A stretch of DNA of 19,155 bases from UBA6448 sp051893155 (GCA_051893155.1 JBJFGY010000003.1:1-19155); one strand, 5' to 3'. Positions 1 through 7,345 are shown, counted from the first letter of the stretch. Numbers and translations are program-made. Notes: generated from the letters alone by a model not told the origin.

Positions 1-841
<841 letters not shown>

Positions 842-843
842 AA

Positions 844-860
844 AGATTTTATTAAAATCT
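844..860 (-). other. Small hairpin just upstream of mature 16S
   Basis: A perfect 7-bp inverted repeat (agatttt/aaaatct, 3-base loop) ends within a few bases of the predicted 16S 5' end. In the leader RNA it could help define 5' processing. It is short and AT-only, so its stability is low and the role is inference. Confidence 0.35.
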
Positions 861-904
861 AATATTTAAGTTTAATCAAAGCTACTCAAATTGACTTTTT
901 TTAC

Positions 905-920
905 TCAGTTTTCAAAGACC
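905..920 (-). promoter_or_regulatory. rRNA leader boxA-like antitermination element
   Basis: On the minus strand this reads GGTCTTTGAAAACTGA. It resembles the CTTTGAAAACT boxA-type element found in the leaders of Bacillus and other Firmicute rRNA operons, where NusB/NusE load to prevent premature Rho-dependent termination. It lies about 65 bases upstream of the 16S 5' end and about 30 bases after the predicted transcription start, a normal position. Recognition is by motif similarity only. Confidence 0.6.
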
Positions 921-952
921 ATTTCTGCACCTTTTTTCTCAAGTGCAATAGT

Positions 953-981
953 AATATACCAAACATTAAGTTTAATGTCAA
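953..981 (-). promoter_or_regulatory. rRNA operon promoter
   Basis: A consensus -35 TTGACA (981-976) is followed after exactly 17 bp by TATATT (958-953), one mismatch from the -10 consensus. Predicted start of transcription is near 946, giving a leader of about 105 nt before 16S. The spacer holds a perfect inverted repeat (acattaa/ttaatgt, 963-978) that runs into the -35 element. This is the best promoter match between the Ntdp gene and 16S; no second equally good rrn promoter was found in 982-1092. Confidence 0.8.
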
Positions 982-1020
982 CAAAAAATTTCAATTTTTT
1001 TAAATTTTTTTTATTTTTTT
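982..1020 (-). promoter_or_regulatory. A-tract / UP-element region of the rRNA promoter
   Basis: Directly upstream of the -35 box the minus strand has runs of 7, 8 and 7 adenines (plus-strand T-runs at 995-1001, 1005-1012 and 1014-1020), spaced about one helical turn apart. Such phased A-tracts bend DNA and bind the RNA polymerase alpha C-terminal domain at strong rRNA promoters. The rest of 1021-1092 is AT-rich and shows no convincing gene or terminator. Confidence 0.5.
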
Positions 1021-1092
1021 GAATTTTAGACAATTTATTAACAATTTTCACTTAATATATCATATTATATGCATTATATTTTAATTATTAAA

Positions 1093-1632
1093 CTAATTTT
1101 CTTTATTTTCTTCCTTAACTAATTTTTTATACATACTATAATAATATTCAATAACATTTTTTTGAAAAGGAACTTCATTATTTTCTTTTAATTTAATTAA
1201 CTCGTTTAAACTATTTTGAACTATTAAATCTATATCTTCTGAATATTTCATAGTTATTTTATGATATCTATACTCATTTTTATCTAAAACTTTAAAAGTT
1301 CCATCAGGAAAAATTCTTAAATCTAAGTCATAATCAATATATTTTATTATATTACCATCAATAACATATGGGGAAGCGATGTTGCAATAATAAAATAATC
1401 CGTATTTTTTTAACTGAGCTAAAATATTATACCAATTTTTTTTGTAAAAAAATAATATAGCAATTTCTTTTGTTCTGTGACTCCTACCATCATTTTCTGT
1501 TAATTTAACTTTATTATTAGCACAAACTAAATATTCATCATTATCTTCTAGTACAATTGCCTCTCCACTTATTCTATCTATTTTTCCATTATGTTTATAA
1601 CAATGTATTGATAATCTATCTCCTTTTTTCAT
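1093..1632 (-). CDS. Nucleoside tri-/diphosphatase, Ntdp/DUF402 family
   Basis: A protein of 179 aa, close to the about 180 aa of the Staphylococcus aureus family member Sa1684, which hydrolyses nucleoside tri- and diphosphates. Family text is easy to see: an IHCYKHNGKIDR start of the beta-barrel, a TENDGRSHRTKEIAILFF segment, YYCNIASPYV with the conserved Asn, then the acidic metal-binding YIDYDLDLRIFPDG and a DKNEYRYH segment. The ATG at 1632 is chosen because GAGGT at 1637-1641 precedes it and the protein then aligns with the family; a longer frame opening at 1692 would add 20 hydrophobic residues and overlap the upstream gene. It follows the S41 peptidase stop by 52 bases and is probably cotranscribed. 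No clear terminator follows before the rRNA promoter. The cellular role of the family is poorly defined. Confidence 0.88.
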   Translation of the reverse strand: MKKGDRLSIHCYKHNGKIDRISGEAIVLEDNDEYLVCANNKVKLTENDGRSHRTKEIAILFFYKKNWYNILAQLKKYGLFYYCNIASPYVIDGNIIKYIDYDLDLRIFPDGTFKVLDKNEYRYHKITMKYSEDIDLIVQNSLNELIKLKENNEVPFQKNVIEYYYSMYKKLVKEENKEN

Positions 1633-1684
1633 ATATACCTCAAATATATTATAATATATATACAAAAAGCAAGCAAATAATAAT

Positions 1685-2869
1685 TTACTCACCTTTTAAT
1701 ATATTAATAGATTTTTCAAGTTGATTATCAATTAAATAGTTATTTCCTTCACTATCTATTTCTGTTTCATTTTCAACATTATAATCTGGACTAATACCTT
1801 TTCCATCAATACATGTTCCTTTTGGAGTTAACCAATATGAAGATGTATACTTAACTAGTTCTCCAGAAGATAAAGAATATGTATGTTGAACTTTGCCTTT
1901 ACCATATGATTTTGTTCCAACTATTAACACATCACCACTTTCTTTTAATGCAGCTGCTAATATTTCAGCAGCTGAGGCAGTTTGCCCATTAATTAAGATA
2001 ACAATTTGATTATCATATTTTTCTATTGTCTTGTCCTTAAAACTAGTTATATTATTATTTTTATCTTCTAATGAATATACAATTTTTCCTTTTTCTAAGA
2101 ATAATTGAGCAGTATTATATGCTTCTTCAAGATATCCACCAGTATTATTTCTTAAATCAATTATTAATCCATTCACATTTTTTTCATTTAATTCTTCAAG
2201 TGCATTTTTAACTTGATCACTTACTGAATTTGAAAATAGAGAAATATGTATGTATCCTATATTTGAGTTTTCGATAACATTATATTCTACTCGGGGAATA
2301 TCTAACTTAGAAAAATTTATATTTTCAAAATTAATTATTTCTTCTCCTCTTTTAACTGATATTTTAATATTTTTTTCACTTTCTTTTAGTAAATTTGAAA
2401 TTTCTTCACCTGTATTTGTTGATACATCGACATCATTAATACTAATAATTAAATCATTTACCTCAATACCAGCATTATATGCAGGAGAATTTTTAATTAC
2501 ATTTACAATTAAATTATTATTAATTGTTATTCCTATACCATCATATGTAGCATTTAAATCATCTAATAGTGAATTAGATTTATCTATATCAAGTATTCCT
2601 GTATATGTTTCATTTAAATAAGAAGTCATACCATTAATTGCACTTTTTATTACTTCTTCTTTGTTTATATCTTCATAATATGATGTATTTAATTTTGAAT
2701 ATATATTTATAAACTCTTGCAGATTTTTATCTTTTGCGATATCTGCATATGTATAATTACCATCACTACTAAAACTTTTTGTAATTATAACACCCGTAGA
2801 AACAGCGGATATAATTGAAACAACAATTACAATAATAACAACTTCAATTAAATCATACCCTTTTTTCAT
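1685..2869 (-). CDS. Membrane-anchored S41 (C-terminal processing) peptidase with PDZ domain
   Basis: A 394-aa serine peptidase of the CtpA/CtpB type, expected to act on the outer face of the membrane. Residues 7-30 form one membrane segment. The PDZ domain (about 110-175) contains a GIGI carboxylate-binding loop and SPAYNAGIEVNDLIISIN. The S41 core (about 200-365) has GYIHI, LIIDLRNNTGG, catalytic Ser299 in NGQTASAAE and catalytic Lys324 in SYGKGKVQ, 25 residues apart as in the family, then LTPKGTCIDGKGISPD. The ATG at 2869 has GAGGA at about 2874-2878. Odd point: residues 3-9 (K-G-Y-D-L-I-E) fit the type IV prepilin cleavage motif with Glu at +5. There is no C-terminal peptidoglycan-binding domain. 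The upstream gene ends in a terminator, so a promoter should lie in 2870-2948, but I could not assign one. The substrate is unknown. Confidence 0.93.
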   Translation of the reverse strand: MKKGYDLIEVVIIVIVVSIISAVSTGVIITKSFSSDGNYTYADIAKDKNLQEFINIYSKLNTSYYEDINKEEVIKSAINGMTSYLNETYTGILDIDKSNSLLDDLNATYDGIGITINNNLIVNVIKNSPAYNAGIEVNDLIISINDVDVSTNTGEEISNLLKESEKNIKISVKRGEEIINFENINFSKLDIPRVEYNVIENSNIGYIHISLFSNSVSDQVKNALEELNEKNVNGLIIDLRNNTGGYLEEAYNTAQLFLEKGKIVYSLEDKNNNITSFKDKTIEKYDNQIVILINGQTASAAEILAAALKESGDVLIVGTKSYGKGKVQHTYSLSSGELVKYTSSYWLTPKGTCIDGKGISPDYNVENETEIDSEGNNYLIDNQLEKSINILKGE

Positions 2870-2940
2870 ATTTTCCTCATAATAATTTTATCAAAGTTTA
2901 CAAAAAAATAAAAGAGTAAACCATAATAAAAAAAGATTTA

Positions 2941-2971
2941 TTAAAAAAAATTTAGAGTTTTTCTCTAAATT
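2941..2971 (-). terminator. Intrinsic terminator of the 172-aa membrane protein gene
   Basis: A perfect 9-bp stem (aatttagag/ctctaaatt, 2949-2957 with 2963-2971, loop of five) is followed on the minus strand by a run of eight T. The gene's TAA stop (2972-2970) overlaps the base of the stem, so there is essentially no 3' untranslated region. Confidence 0.85.
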
Positions 2972-3488
2972 ATTTTAATTCTTTTTTAATATCCTCAATA
3001 TCTTCTAAATAAAGTGCAATTTTACCATTTTTTATTTTTATTAATGTAAGATTTCCAAAAGAAAGTTCATTTATATTTGATGCATTTGTATTACCATTTT
3101 CAGTTTCTGAATAATATACACTATTAACTTTTTCTGATAAATCACAATAATAAATTTTTATAGAATTATCAGTATTTTTATATTTTGTTAAAATTGTAGA
3201 ATAATATACAGCTTGTTCAATATTGGAGTCATAAATCATAACATAATATTCATCATAGGGTCTATTAAAAATCATTCCAACATTTAATTTATCATAAGCA
3301 ATTTCAATTGTCTCAGTAGTATTATTATCACTATTTCTTTTATCAACTATACTTTTTGATAAAAAATATAAACCTATAACTACTACTGCAATAATAAAGA
3401 AAATAATGATAAAACGCACTATTTCATTATCTATTGTGTCGGTATTTTTATTTTTTACTTTATTGATATTATTTTTTTTCTTTCCCAT
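2970..3488 (-). CDS. Single-pass membrane protein, possible thioredoxin-like fold
   Basis: A 172-aa protein that I cannot assign to a named family. A lysine/asparagine-rich cytoplasmic N-terminus of about 23 residues is followed by one membrane segment (about 24-45) and an exported domain. The order YYVMIYD, a helix with YYSTILTKY, a strand IKIYYCDLS, and near the end GNLTLIKIKNGKIALYLEDIEDIKKEL resembles the beta-alpha-beta and terminal hairpin of thioredoxin-like proteins, but there is no CxxC; the only cysteine is in YYCD. The ATG at 3488 is chosen over the GTG at 3497 because AGGTGG (about 3494-3499) is placed five bases before it and would itself contain the GTG. It is a monocistronic gene with its own promoter and terminator. 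Function unknown; the fold call is weak inference. Confidence 0.8.
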   Translation of the reverse strand: MGKKKNNINKVKNKNTDTIDNEIVRFIIIFFIIAVVVIGLYFLSKSIVDKRNSDNNTTETIEIAYDKLNVGMIFNRPYDEYYVMIYDSNIEQAVYYSTILTKYKNTDNSIKIYYCDLSEKVNSVYYSETENGNTNASNINELSFGNLTLIKIKNGKIALYLEDIEDIKKELK

Positions 3489-3505
3489 TACAACCACCTA
3501 TCAAC

Positions 3506-3535
3506 ATTATATAACATTATTTTATTTCTTGGCAA
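3506..3535 (-). promoter_or_regulatory. Promoter of the 172-aa membrane protein gene
   Basis: TTGCCA (3535-3530) and a perfect TATAAT (3511-3506) are separated by 18 bp. The predicted start near 3499 leaves a leader of about 11 nt carrying the AGGTGG ribosome binding site. The -35 box abuts the T-run of the preceding lipoprotein gene's terminator. Confidence 0.65.
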
Positions 3536-3560
3536 CAAAAAATAAGCTAAAAGCTTATTT
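3536..3560 (-). terminator. Intrinsic terminator of the lipoprotein gene
   Basis: A perfect 9-bp stem (aaataagct/agcttattt, 3540-3548 with 3552-3560, loop aaa) is followed by a short T-run on the minus strand. The lipoprotein TAA stop (3557-3555) lies inside the stem. Confidence 0.75.
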
Positions 3561-4571
3561 CATTAAACTAACGCTTGTAGAATTATTTAAGGATGTTGCA
3601 ATAAAAACCATTTCAGATACTGACAAATCTTCACTTACCATATAATAATCTATATCATTTGAAGTCCAATACATTGAATTAGTAGATAAGGCAGCAATAG
3701 TATCATTTAGCATTATTGGTTCTCCATATACAGGTATTATTTCATGTTCTAAATTTACAACAGCTCCTTCTTCAATTAATACAAAATTTTTTGCGCCTGA
3801 ATAGGTTAATATTACACGTGAATTATTTTCATTATTTATAATTTCAGTGTTTTTTAAATATGTATTAGATGGCATATATAATGGATATATTGCACTACTT
3901 ATATTACTCATAGATTTTTTAGTATTTTCACAATCTTCATCATCGCATTCATTTTCCTCAATATAATTTTTTAAATCGAATATATCATCGTCTAATCCAG
4001 CTTTTAAATCAACATCTTTAAATACCATTTTAATTTTAACTATATCGCTTTTGCTATAAACTTCTACTTTTTTTAAATTAAAATCTTTATCTAAATAAAT
4101 TTTTTGATATGACAACTCTTCATTATTAGGATAATTTACTTTTGCTTTAATAATATAACTATCATCATCTTCAATTATTTCTTTATTTTCATCATTTTTT
4201 ACATCTTTAACTAGTGATGAAAGAATATAACTTTGTGATGAATTATCTGGCCATGTACTTTCAAATTTGAAACTTTTATTAAGAGCAGGTGTAATTACAT
4301 ATAATCCATCATCATTGCGCAAAATTATTTGTTTATGTTCATTAGCAGTGTTTATCATTTCAACTTTGTAATAATTACTCTCTAGAAAACTAACATCAAT
4401 ATCATACTTAAATATTTCTTCGTCATTTTGAATTTCTAAATTACCTTTAATTTGATAAGACTTTGATTTATTAACTTTATTTTCAAATTCTTTTGCTACA
4501 TCAATATTACTTTTTTTAGAACAACCCATTAATAAAAGAACTCCCATTAGTAATATTAATATTTTTTTCAC
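3555..4571 (-). CDS. Lipoprotein, YdcC/GerS-like LolA-fold with DUF4367-like C-terminal region
   Basis: A 338-aa secreted lipoprotein. Residues 1-16 are a signal peptide ending in lipobox LLMG with lipidated Cys17. Residues about 25-205 resemble the LolA-like fold of YdcC/GerS proteins; the clearest stretch is LYVITPALNKSFKFESTWP (90-108) followed by a SYILSSLVKDV segment. Residues about 225-330 look like a DUF4367 module, with WTSNDIDYYMVS and a terminal helix near SEMVFIATSL. A two-cysteine acidic linker (Cys209, Cys214) joins the halves and could form a disulfide. The start is GTG at 4571 with a strong AAAGGAG at about 4580-4586. GerS and YdcC were described in spore formers; no sporulation gene is visible here, so a general envelope role is as likely. 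It is transcribed alone, divergently from the DUF378 gene. Confidence 0.85.
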   Translation of the reverse strand: MKKILILLMGVLLLMGCSKKSNIDVAKEFENKVNKSKSYQIKGNLEIQNDEEIFKYDIDVSFLESNYYKVEMINTANEHKQIILRNDDGLYVITPALNKSFKFESTWPDNSSQSYILSSLVKDVKNDENKEIIEDDDSYIIKAKVNYPNNEELSYQKIYLDKDFNLKKVEVYSKSDIVKIKMVFKDVDLKAGLDDDIFDLKNYIEENECDDEDCENTKKSMSNISSAIYPLYMPSNTYLKNTEIINNENNSRVILTYSGAKNFVLIEEGAVVNLEHEIIPVYGEPIMLNDTIAALSTNSMYWTSNDIDYYMVSEDLSVSEMVFIATSLNNSTSVSLMK

Positions 4572-4602
4572 TTATTTTCTCTCCTTTTCTAATAAAATAT
4601 AT

Positions 4603-4632
4603 TTGTAAGATATTAAAATATTCATGTATAAA
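4603..4632 (+). promoter_or_regulatory. Candidate promoter of the DUF378 gene
   Basis: TTGTAA (4603-4608), an 18-bp spacer and TATAAA (4627-4632) lie upstream of the only plus-strand gene, predicting a start near 4639 and a leader of about 33 nt with AAAGGA at 4663-4668. The region is very AT-rich, so chance matches are common. The divergent lipoprotein promoter must lie in the same 100 bp, but I could not place it firmly. Confidence 0.45.
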
Positions 4633-4672
4633 ATATAAAAATTAGGAAAAAATAATTATTAGAAAGGATTTT

Positions 4673-4879
4673 ATGGAAACACTACAAAAAATAACTCTTA
4701 TATTTACTATTATAGGTGCAATAAATTGGGGACTAATAGGATTTTTTAATTTTAATTTAGTAGAAGCATTGTTTACATCTAGCTCTCCAATACCAAATAT
4801 TATTTATGCAATTGTAGGAATATGTGGTCTTATTAATATAGGCTTATTATTTACTAAATTTAGTGAAAATGAAAAATAA
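4673..4879 (+). CDS. DUF378 family small membrane protein
   Basis: A 68-aa protein with two predicted membrane segments (about 6-28 and 41-62). The features of DUF378 (YuzA-like) proteins are clear: a first helix with IIGAINWGLIGFF, a short NLVEALF turn, and a second helix with IIYAIVGICGLINIGLL. Family function is unknown. A good AAAGGA lies four bases before the ATG. It is the only plus-strand gene of the window, divergent from the lipoprotein gene and convergent with cdaR, with which it shares a terminator. Its length is full for the family. Confidence 0.9.
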   Translation: METLQKITLIFTIIGAINWGLIGFFNFNLVEALFTSSSPIPNIIYAIVGICGLINIGLLFTKFSENEK

Positions 4880-4901
4880 CCTTATTTCAGGTTATTTTTT
4901 T
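4872..4901. terminator. Bidirectional terminator shared by convergent DUF378 gene and cdaR
   Basis: A perfect 11-bp stem (aaaaataacct/aggttattttt, 4872-4882 with 4889-4899, loop tatttc). T-runs flank it on both strands (plus 4895-4901; minus from 4876 downward). The DUF378 TAA (4877-4879) is inside the left arm and the cdaR TAA (4902-4900) touches the right arm, so one 30-bp element closes both genes. Confidence 0.88.
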
Positions 4902-6243
4902 ATGAAATTCTAACTTTAATAGTAGAAGAAACTGCATAAGTTACTAAAGGATTTGTATTATCTATTTTTACTTCTACTTCATGATCCCCCACACCAAGAC
5001 CAGATAAATCAACATACGCATTTATATTTTCTGGCTCTATTTTATCAAGTACAGAAGATACACCTTTACAAGTAACAGAAATTGCTGAATCTGAAATAAT
5101 ATTTGCATTTAAATTACTACCAAGATTTTTCTTTGAAATATTTGTTATTTCAACTGTTTTTTGCTCTTCAGTACCAAAAGTTAGAGAAACATTAATTGTT
5201 GATGTTGACATATATCTTACTCCATTTGGCTTTGTTAAAGTAACATTATAGTTTTTAGCATTATCAGTTCCAAATCCATCTACATTTATAGTTACTGGAA
5301 TAGAACTTATTTTTGAGATTTCTTCTTCATTTCCATAAACAGTAATTGAAAAATCTGTACTATTATTTATTAATATCTTTGCAATGCTTTTTCCAGATAC
5401 TAAAGTACCAGTTGTTTTAACTTCAATTGGAATACTTTGTGAATAACTATCCAAAACGACTGTTGCACTTAATGTACTTGGAACAATTTCAATATCATTT
5501 AAAATATTACCTGTATTGTCATATGCAACAAGAAGTATATTATCTATATCATATGATCCAGCCTCTGTAAAATCAGGATTACTTAAATCTACTAAAGCTT
5601 TAATCCAAGCAATTTTTTTTAAAGCAGTTTCACTACCTTTAACAACAACTTCTGATTTAGATAGCCCCACACTTTTTACACTTAATTTTGAATCAAGTTT
5701 ATCTTGATTAATTAATTCATATGTTACGGAAGATACACTACTTACTTTATTTTTTATCATTATTGAAACATATGATGGATCGAGATTGTATTTTAAATTA
5801 TTAATTGATTTTGCATAAGTAAAATATACTTTATAAGCACTATCAGATGCTTTATATTCAGTTAAATCTAAGGTTACTTCATATTCACCTAATTGTTTAG
5901 CCAAATATATATCACTTTTTCTACCAGAAATCATAATATTTACATTTGTTGGAGCACCCTCAATAACATATGCTTCTTGATTATATTTAATATTGACTGG
6001 TACATTGCTAATTACTTCTGTTTCATCTTCAACAAATGAAATAGCTTTAGAATCAACTAATAAAAATAATAATATCGCAAGTGCTAATGATAAAAATATT
6101 AAAAAATTTGGCCTATTTAATAGTTTATCTAAAAATCCACTATTTTTTTTGAAAAATTTTTGAATATTATAAATTAATCTACTTATTGGAACAATTATAA
6201 GTTCATCAATTAATTTATATAATTTTCTAAAAAATTTACGCAT
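4900..6243 (-). CDS. cdaR: YbbR-domain c-di-AMP cyclase regulator CdaR
   Basis: A 447-aa membrane protein with a large extracellular region of several YbbR repeats. The ATG at 6243 is preferred to the frame opening at 6273 because a near-perfect GAGGAGGAAC lies seven bases before it; it overlaps the cdaA stop by 8 bp. A basic, partly amphipathic N-terminus of about 46 residues (LIDELIIVPISRLIYNIQKFF region) precedes one membrane segment (about 47-66, NFLIFLSLALAILLFLLVD). Outside the membrane, repeats with the YbbR pattern (VPVNIKY, VSIMIKN, ITVYGNEEEI, IPVTINVDGFG, ENINAYVDLSGLGVGDHEV) can be counted as about four. CdaR binds CdaA and modulates its activity in Bacillus and Listeria. The usual third gene, glmM, is not next to it; the operon ends here at a terminator. 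Confidence 0.93.
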   Translation of the reverse strand: MRKFFRKLYKLIDELIIVPISRLIYNIQKFFKKNSGFLDKLLNRPNFLIFLSLALAILLFLLVDSKAISFVEDETEVISNVPVNIKYNQEAYVIEGAPTNVNIMISGRKSDIYLAKQLGEYEVTLDLTEYKASDSAYKVYFTYAKSINNLKYNLDPSYVSIMIKNKVSSVSSVTYELINQDKLDSKLSVKSVGLSKSEVVVKGSETALKKIAWIKALVDLSNPDFTEAGSYDIDNILLVAYDNTGNILNDIEIVPSTLSATVVLDSYSQSIPIEVKTTGTLVSGKSIAKILINNSTDFSITVYGNEEEISKISSIPVTINVDGFGTDNAKNYNVTLTKPNGVRYMSTSTINVSLTFGTEEQKTVEITNISKKNLGSNLNANIISDSAISVTCKGVSSVLDKIEPENINAYVDLSGLGVGDHEVEVKIDNTNPLVTYAVSSTIKVRIS

Positions 6244-7051
6244 TTTGTTCCTCCTCAATATCATCGGCATCAAAGAATATTTCAGATTTATTATTTAATT
6301 CATCTAATAAAATTGTTCTAAATTCTTCATTAGTTAAATTATAATGTAATTCTGAATCTAAAGCAATTGATAATCTTCCAGTTTCTTCAGATGCTACTAA
6401 AGCAATTGCATCGCTTTCTTCAGCAATACCTAAAGCAGCTCTATGTCTTGTTCCTAATTTCTTTGATAAATTTTGATTCATGCTTGTTTTAAAAACAGAA
6501 CCAGCACAGGTGATTTTATCGCCTTGAATTATTACTCCACCATCATGCAAAGCAGAATTTGGATAAAATAATGACTCAAGCAAAGAATCAGATATATCAG
6601 CGTAAATTTTAGTAGAATTATCAATATACTCTTGAAGTGATACTTCTCTTTCAATTACTATTAAAGCTCCAATCTTATTTTTTCTAAAATAATCCATTGC
6701 TTTCATTATTTCATTAACAACTTTTTCTTTTTCACCTGTAGAAAGTACTTTATGTCTTCCAAGAAGTTGTGTTCTTCCTATTGATTCTAAAACATTTCGT
6801 ATTTCAGGTTGAAAAATAACAATTAATGCAAGAGGTCCCCACTCAATAGCATATTCAATAATTACTCCAACAGTGTATAAATTTAATATATCGCTTATAA
6901 ATTTCACTATAAGAATAATAATTACTCCTTTTACAATTAAAGCCATTTTAGTATTGTTTTTAACATTTTTTAATATAAAATAAAATGCAATCCATACAAA
7001 GCAAATATCTATTACTTTTGTAATAATTGTCCATATACTTGATAAACTCAT
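6236..7051 (-). CDS. cdaA: Diadenylate cyclase CdaA
   Basis: A 271-aa membrane enzyme, normal length, that condenses two ATP to c-di-AMP, the messenger controlling potassium and osmotic balance and cell wall homeostasis. Three membrane helices occupy about 8-80, ending in the conserved ALIVIFQPEIRNVLESIGR. The DAC domain (about 110-235) has the catalytic HDGG at 169-172 (HDGA in many homologues; the Asp that binds metal is kept) and the RHR motif at 202-204 within LGTRHRAALG, then ALVASEETGRLSIA. The ATG at 7051 has AAGGAGAAG in front. It is the first gene of a two-gene operon with cdaR and has its own promoter immediately after the preceding operon's terminator. Confidence 0.96.
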   Translation of the reverse strand: MSLSSIWTIITKVIDICFVWIAFYFILKNVKNNTKMALIVKGVIIILIVKFISDILNLYTVGVIIEYAIEWGPLALIVIFQPEIRNVLESIGRTQLLGRHKVLSTGEKEKVVNEIMKAMDYFRKNKIGALIVIEREVSLQEYIDNSTKIYADISDSLLESLFYPNSALHDGGVIIQGDKITCAGSVFKTSMNQNLSKKLGTRHRAALGIAEESDAIALVASEETGRLSIALDSELHYNLTNEEFRTILLDELNNKSEIFFDADDIEEEQNA

Positions 7052-7079
7052 TTTCTTCTCCTTACTTTTAACATTGATT

Positions 7080-7108
7080 ATTATATCAAATAAATTAATA
7101 AATATAAA
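7080..7108 (-). promoter_or_regulatory. Promoter of cdaA-cdaR
   Basis: An extended -10 (TGATATAAT, hexamer 7085-7080) lies 17 bp from a weaker -35 TTTATA (7108-7103). Predicted start is near 7073, giving a leader of about 20 nt before the ATG. The TGn extension compensates for the poor -35. Confidence 0.6.
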
Positions 7109-7117
7109 GTCTAAAGA

Positions 7118-7148
7118 TTAAAAAAAACCTGTTATAACTTTTCAGGTT
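7118..7148 (-). terminator. Intrinsic terminator with the stop codon in its loop
   Basis: A 6-bp stem (aacctg/caggtt, 7126-7131 with 7143-7148) with an 11-base loop is followed by a T-run on the minus strand. The TAA of the 69-aa gene (7134-7132) sits in the loop and the last sense codons form the first arm. It ends the pseudopilin-rnr-smpB-DUF3048 operon. Confidence 0.75.
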
Positions 7149-7341
7149 GTTTTTGTGTTTCTTCTTTTTGAGTTTCTGTTTTTACTTCATCAGTTTCTAA
7201 ATTTTCTTTTTTATTTTTTATTTTTATATCACTTCTAGTTTTTTTATCTGCAATATAACCTATTAATGCTAAAATCAAAACTGCACTAATAATTATAAAT
7301 ACAATATAAAATTTACTTACAAAATTTAATAAACTATTCAT
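7132..7341 (-). CDS. Small single-pass membrane protein with a charged tail
   Basis: A 69-aa protein of no family I recognise. Residues about 9-31 are one strongly hydrophobic helix, followed by a lysine/glutamate-rich and glutamine/threonine-rich tail (KKENLETDEVKTETQKEETQ) predicted to be cytoplasmic and disordered. It starts at ATG 7341, four bases after the TGA stop of the DUF3048 gene, with GGGAGTGA inside that gene's end, so the two are translationally coupled. It is the last gene of its operon. The coupled start, good ribosome binding site and terminator arrangement support it as real despite its size. Function unknown. Confidence 0.7.
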   Translation of the reverse strand: MNSLLNFVSKFYIVFIIISAVLILALIGYIADKKTRSDIKIKNKKENLETDEVKTETQKEETQKQPEKL

Positions 7342-7345
7342 AATA

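Noticed and set aside
1040..1092. Possible terminator between the Ntdp gene and the rRNA promoter
   Set aside because: Only a 5-bp AT palindrome (ttaat/attaa) without a usable T-run is present.
1648..1676. TATAAT-like promoter right before the Ntdp gene
   Set aside because: The start of transcription would fall on the ribosome binding site and the -35 match (TTGCTT) is poor; cotranscription with the peptidase gene is simpler.
1633..1692. Longer start of the Ntdp gene giving a hydrophobic N-terminus
   Set aside because: It overlaps the upstream gene, breaks family alignment, and the ATG at 1632 has its own ribosome binding site.
2250..2621. Plus-strand ORF of 123 codons
   Set aside because: It is antisense to the S41 peptidase core, with no ribosome binding site and no family features; the same applies to plus-strand frames at 5516-5707, 8196-8417, 9345-9533, 9991-10173 and 17337-17645.
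2896..2923. gtttac...gtaaac inverted repeat upstream of the S41 peptidase
   Set aside because: Six-base arms with a long A-rich loop and no promoter context; likely chance.
3406..3645. Plus-strand ORF of 79 codons crossing an intergenic region
   Set aside because: It overlaps two minus-strand genes, a promoter and a terminator, and its hydrophobic start is the antisense of a lysine/asparagine-rich segment.
6539..6550. HDGG instead of HDGA in the CdaA active site
   Set aside because: The metal-binding Asp and the RHR motif are intact, and Gly at this place is, to my recollection, a common variant, so it does not suggest loss of activity.
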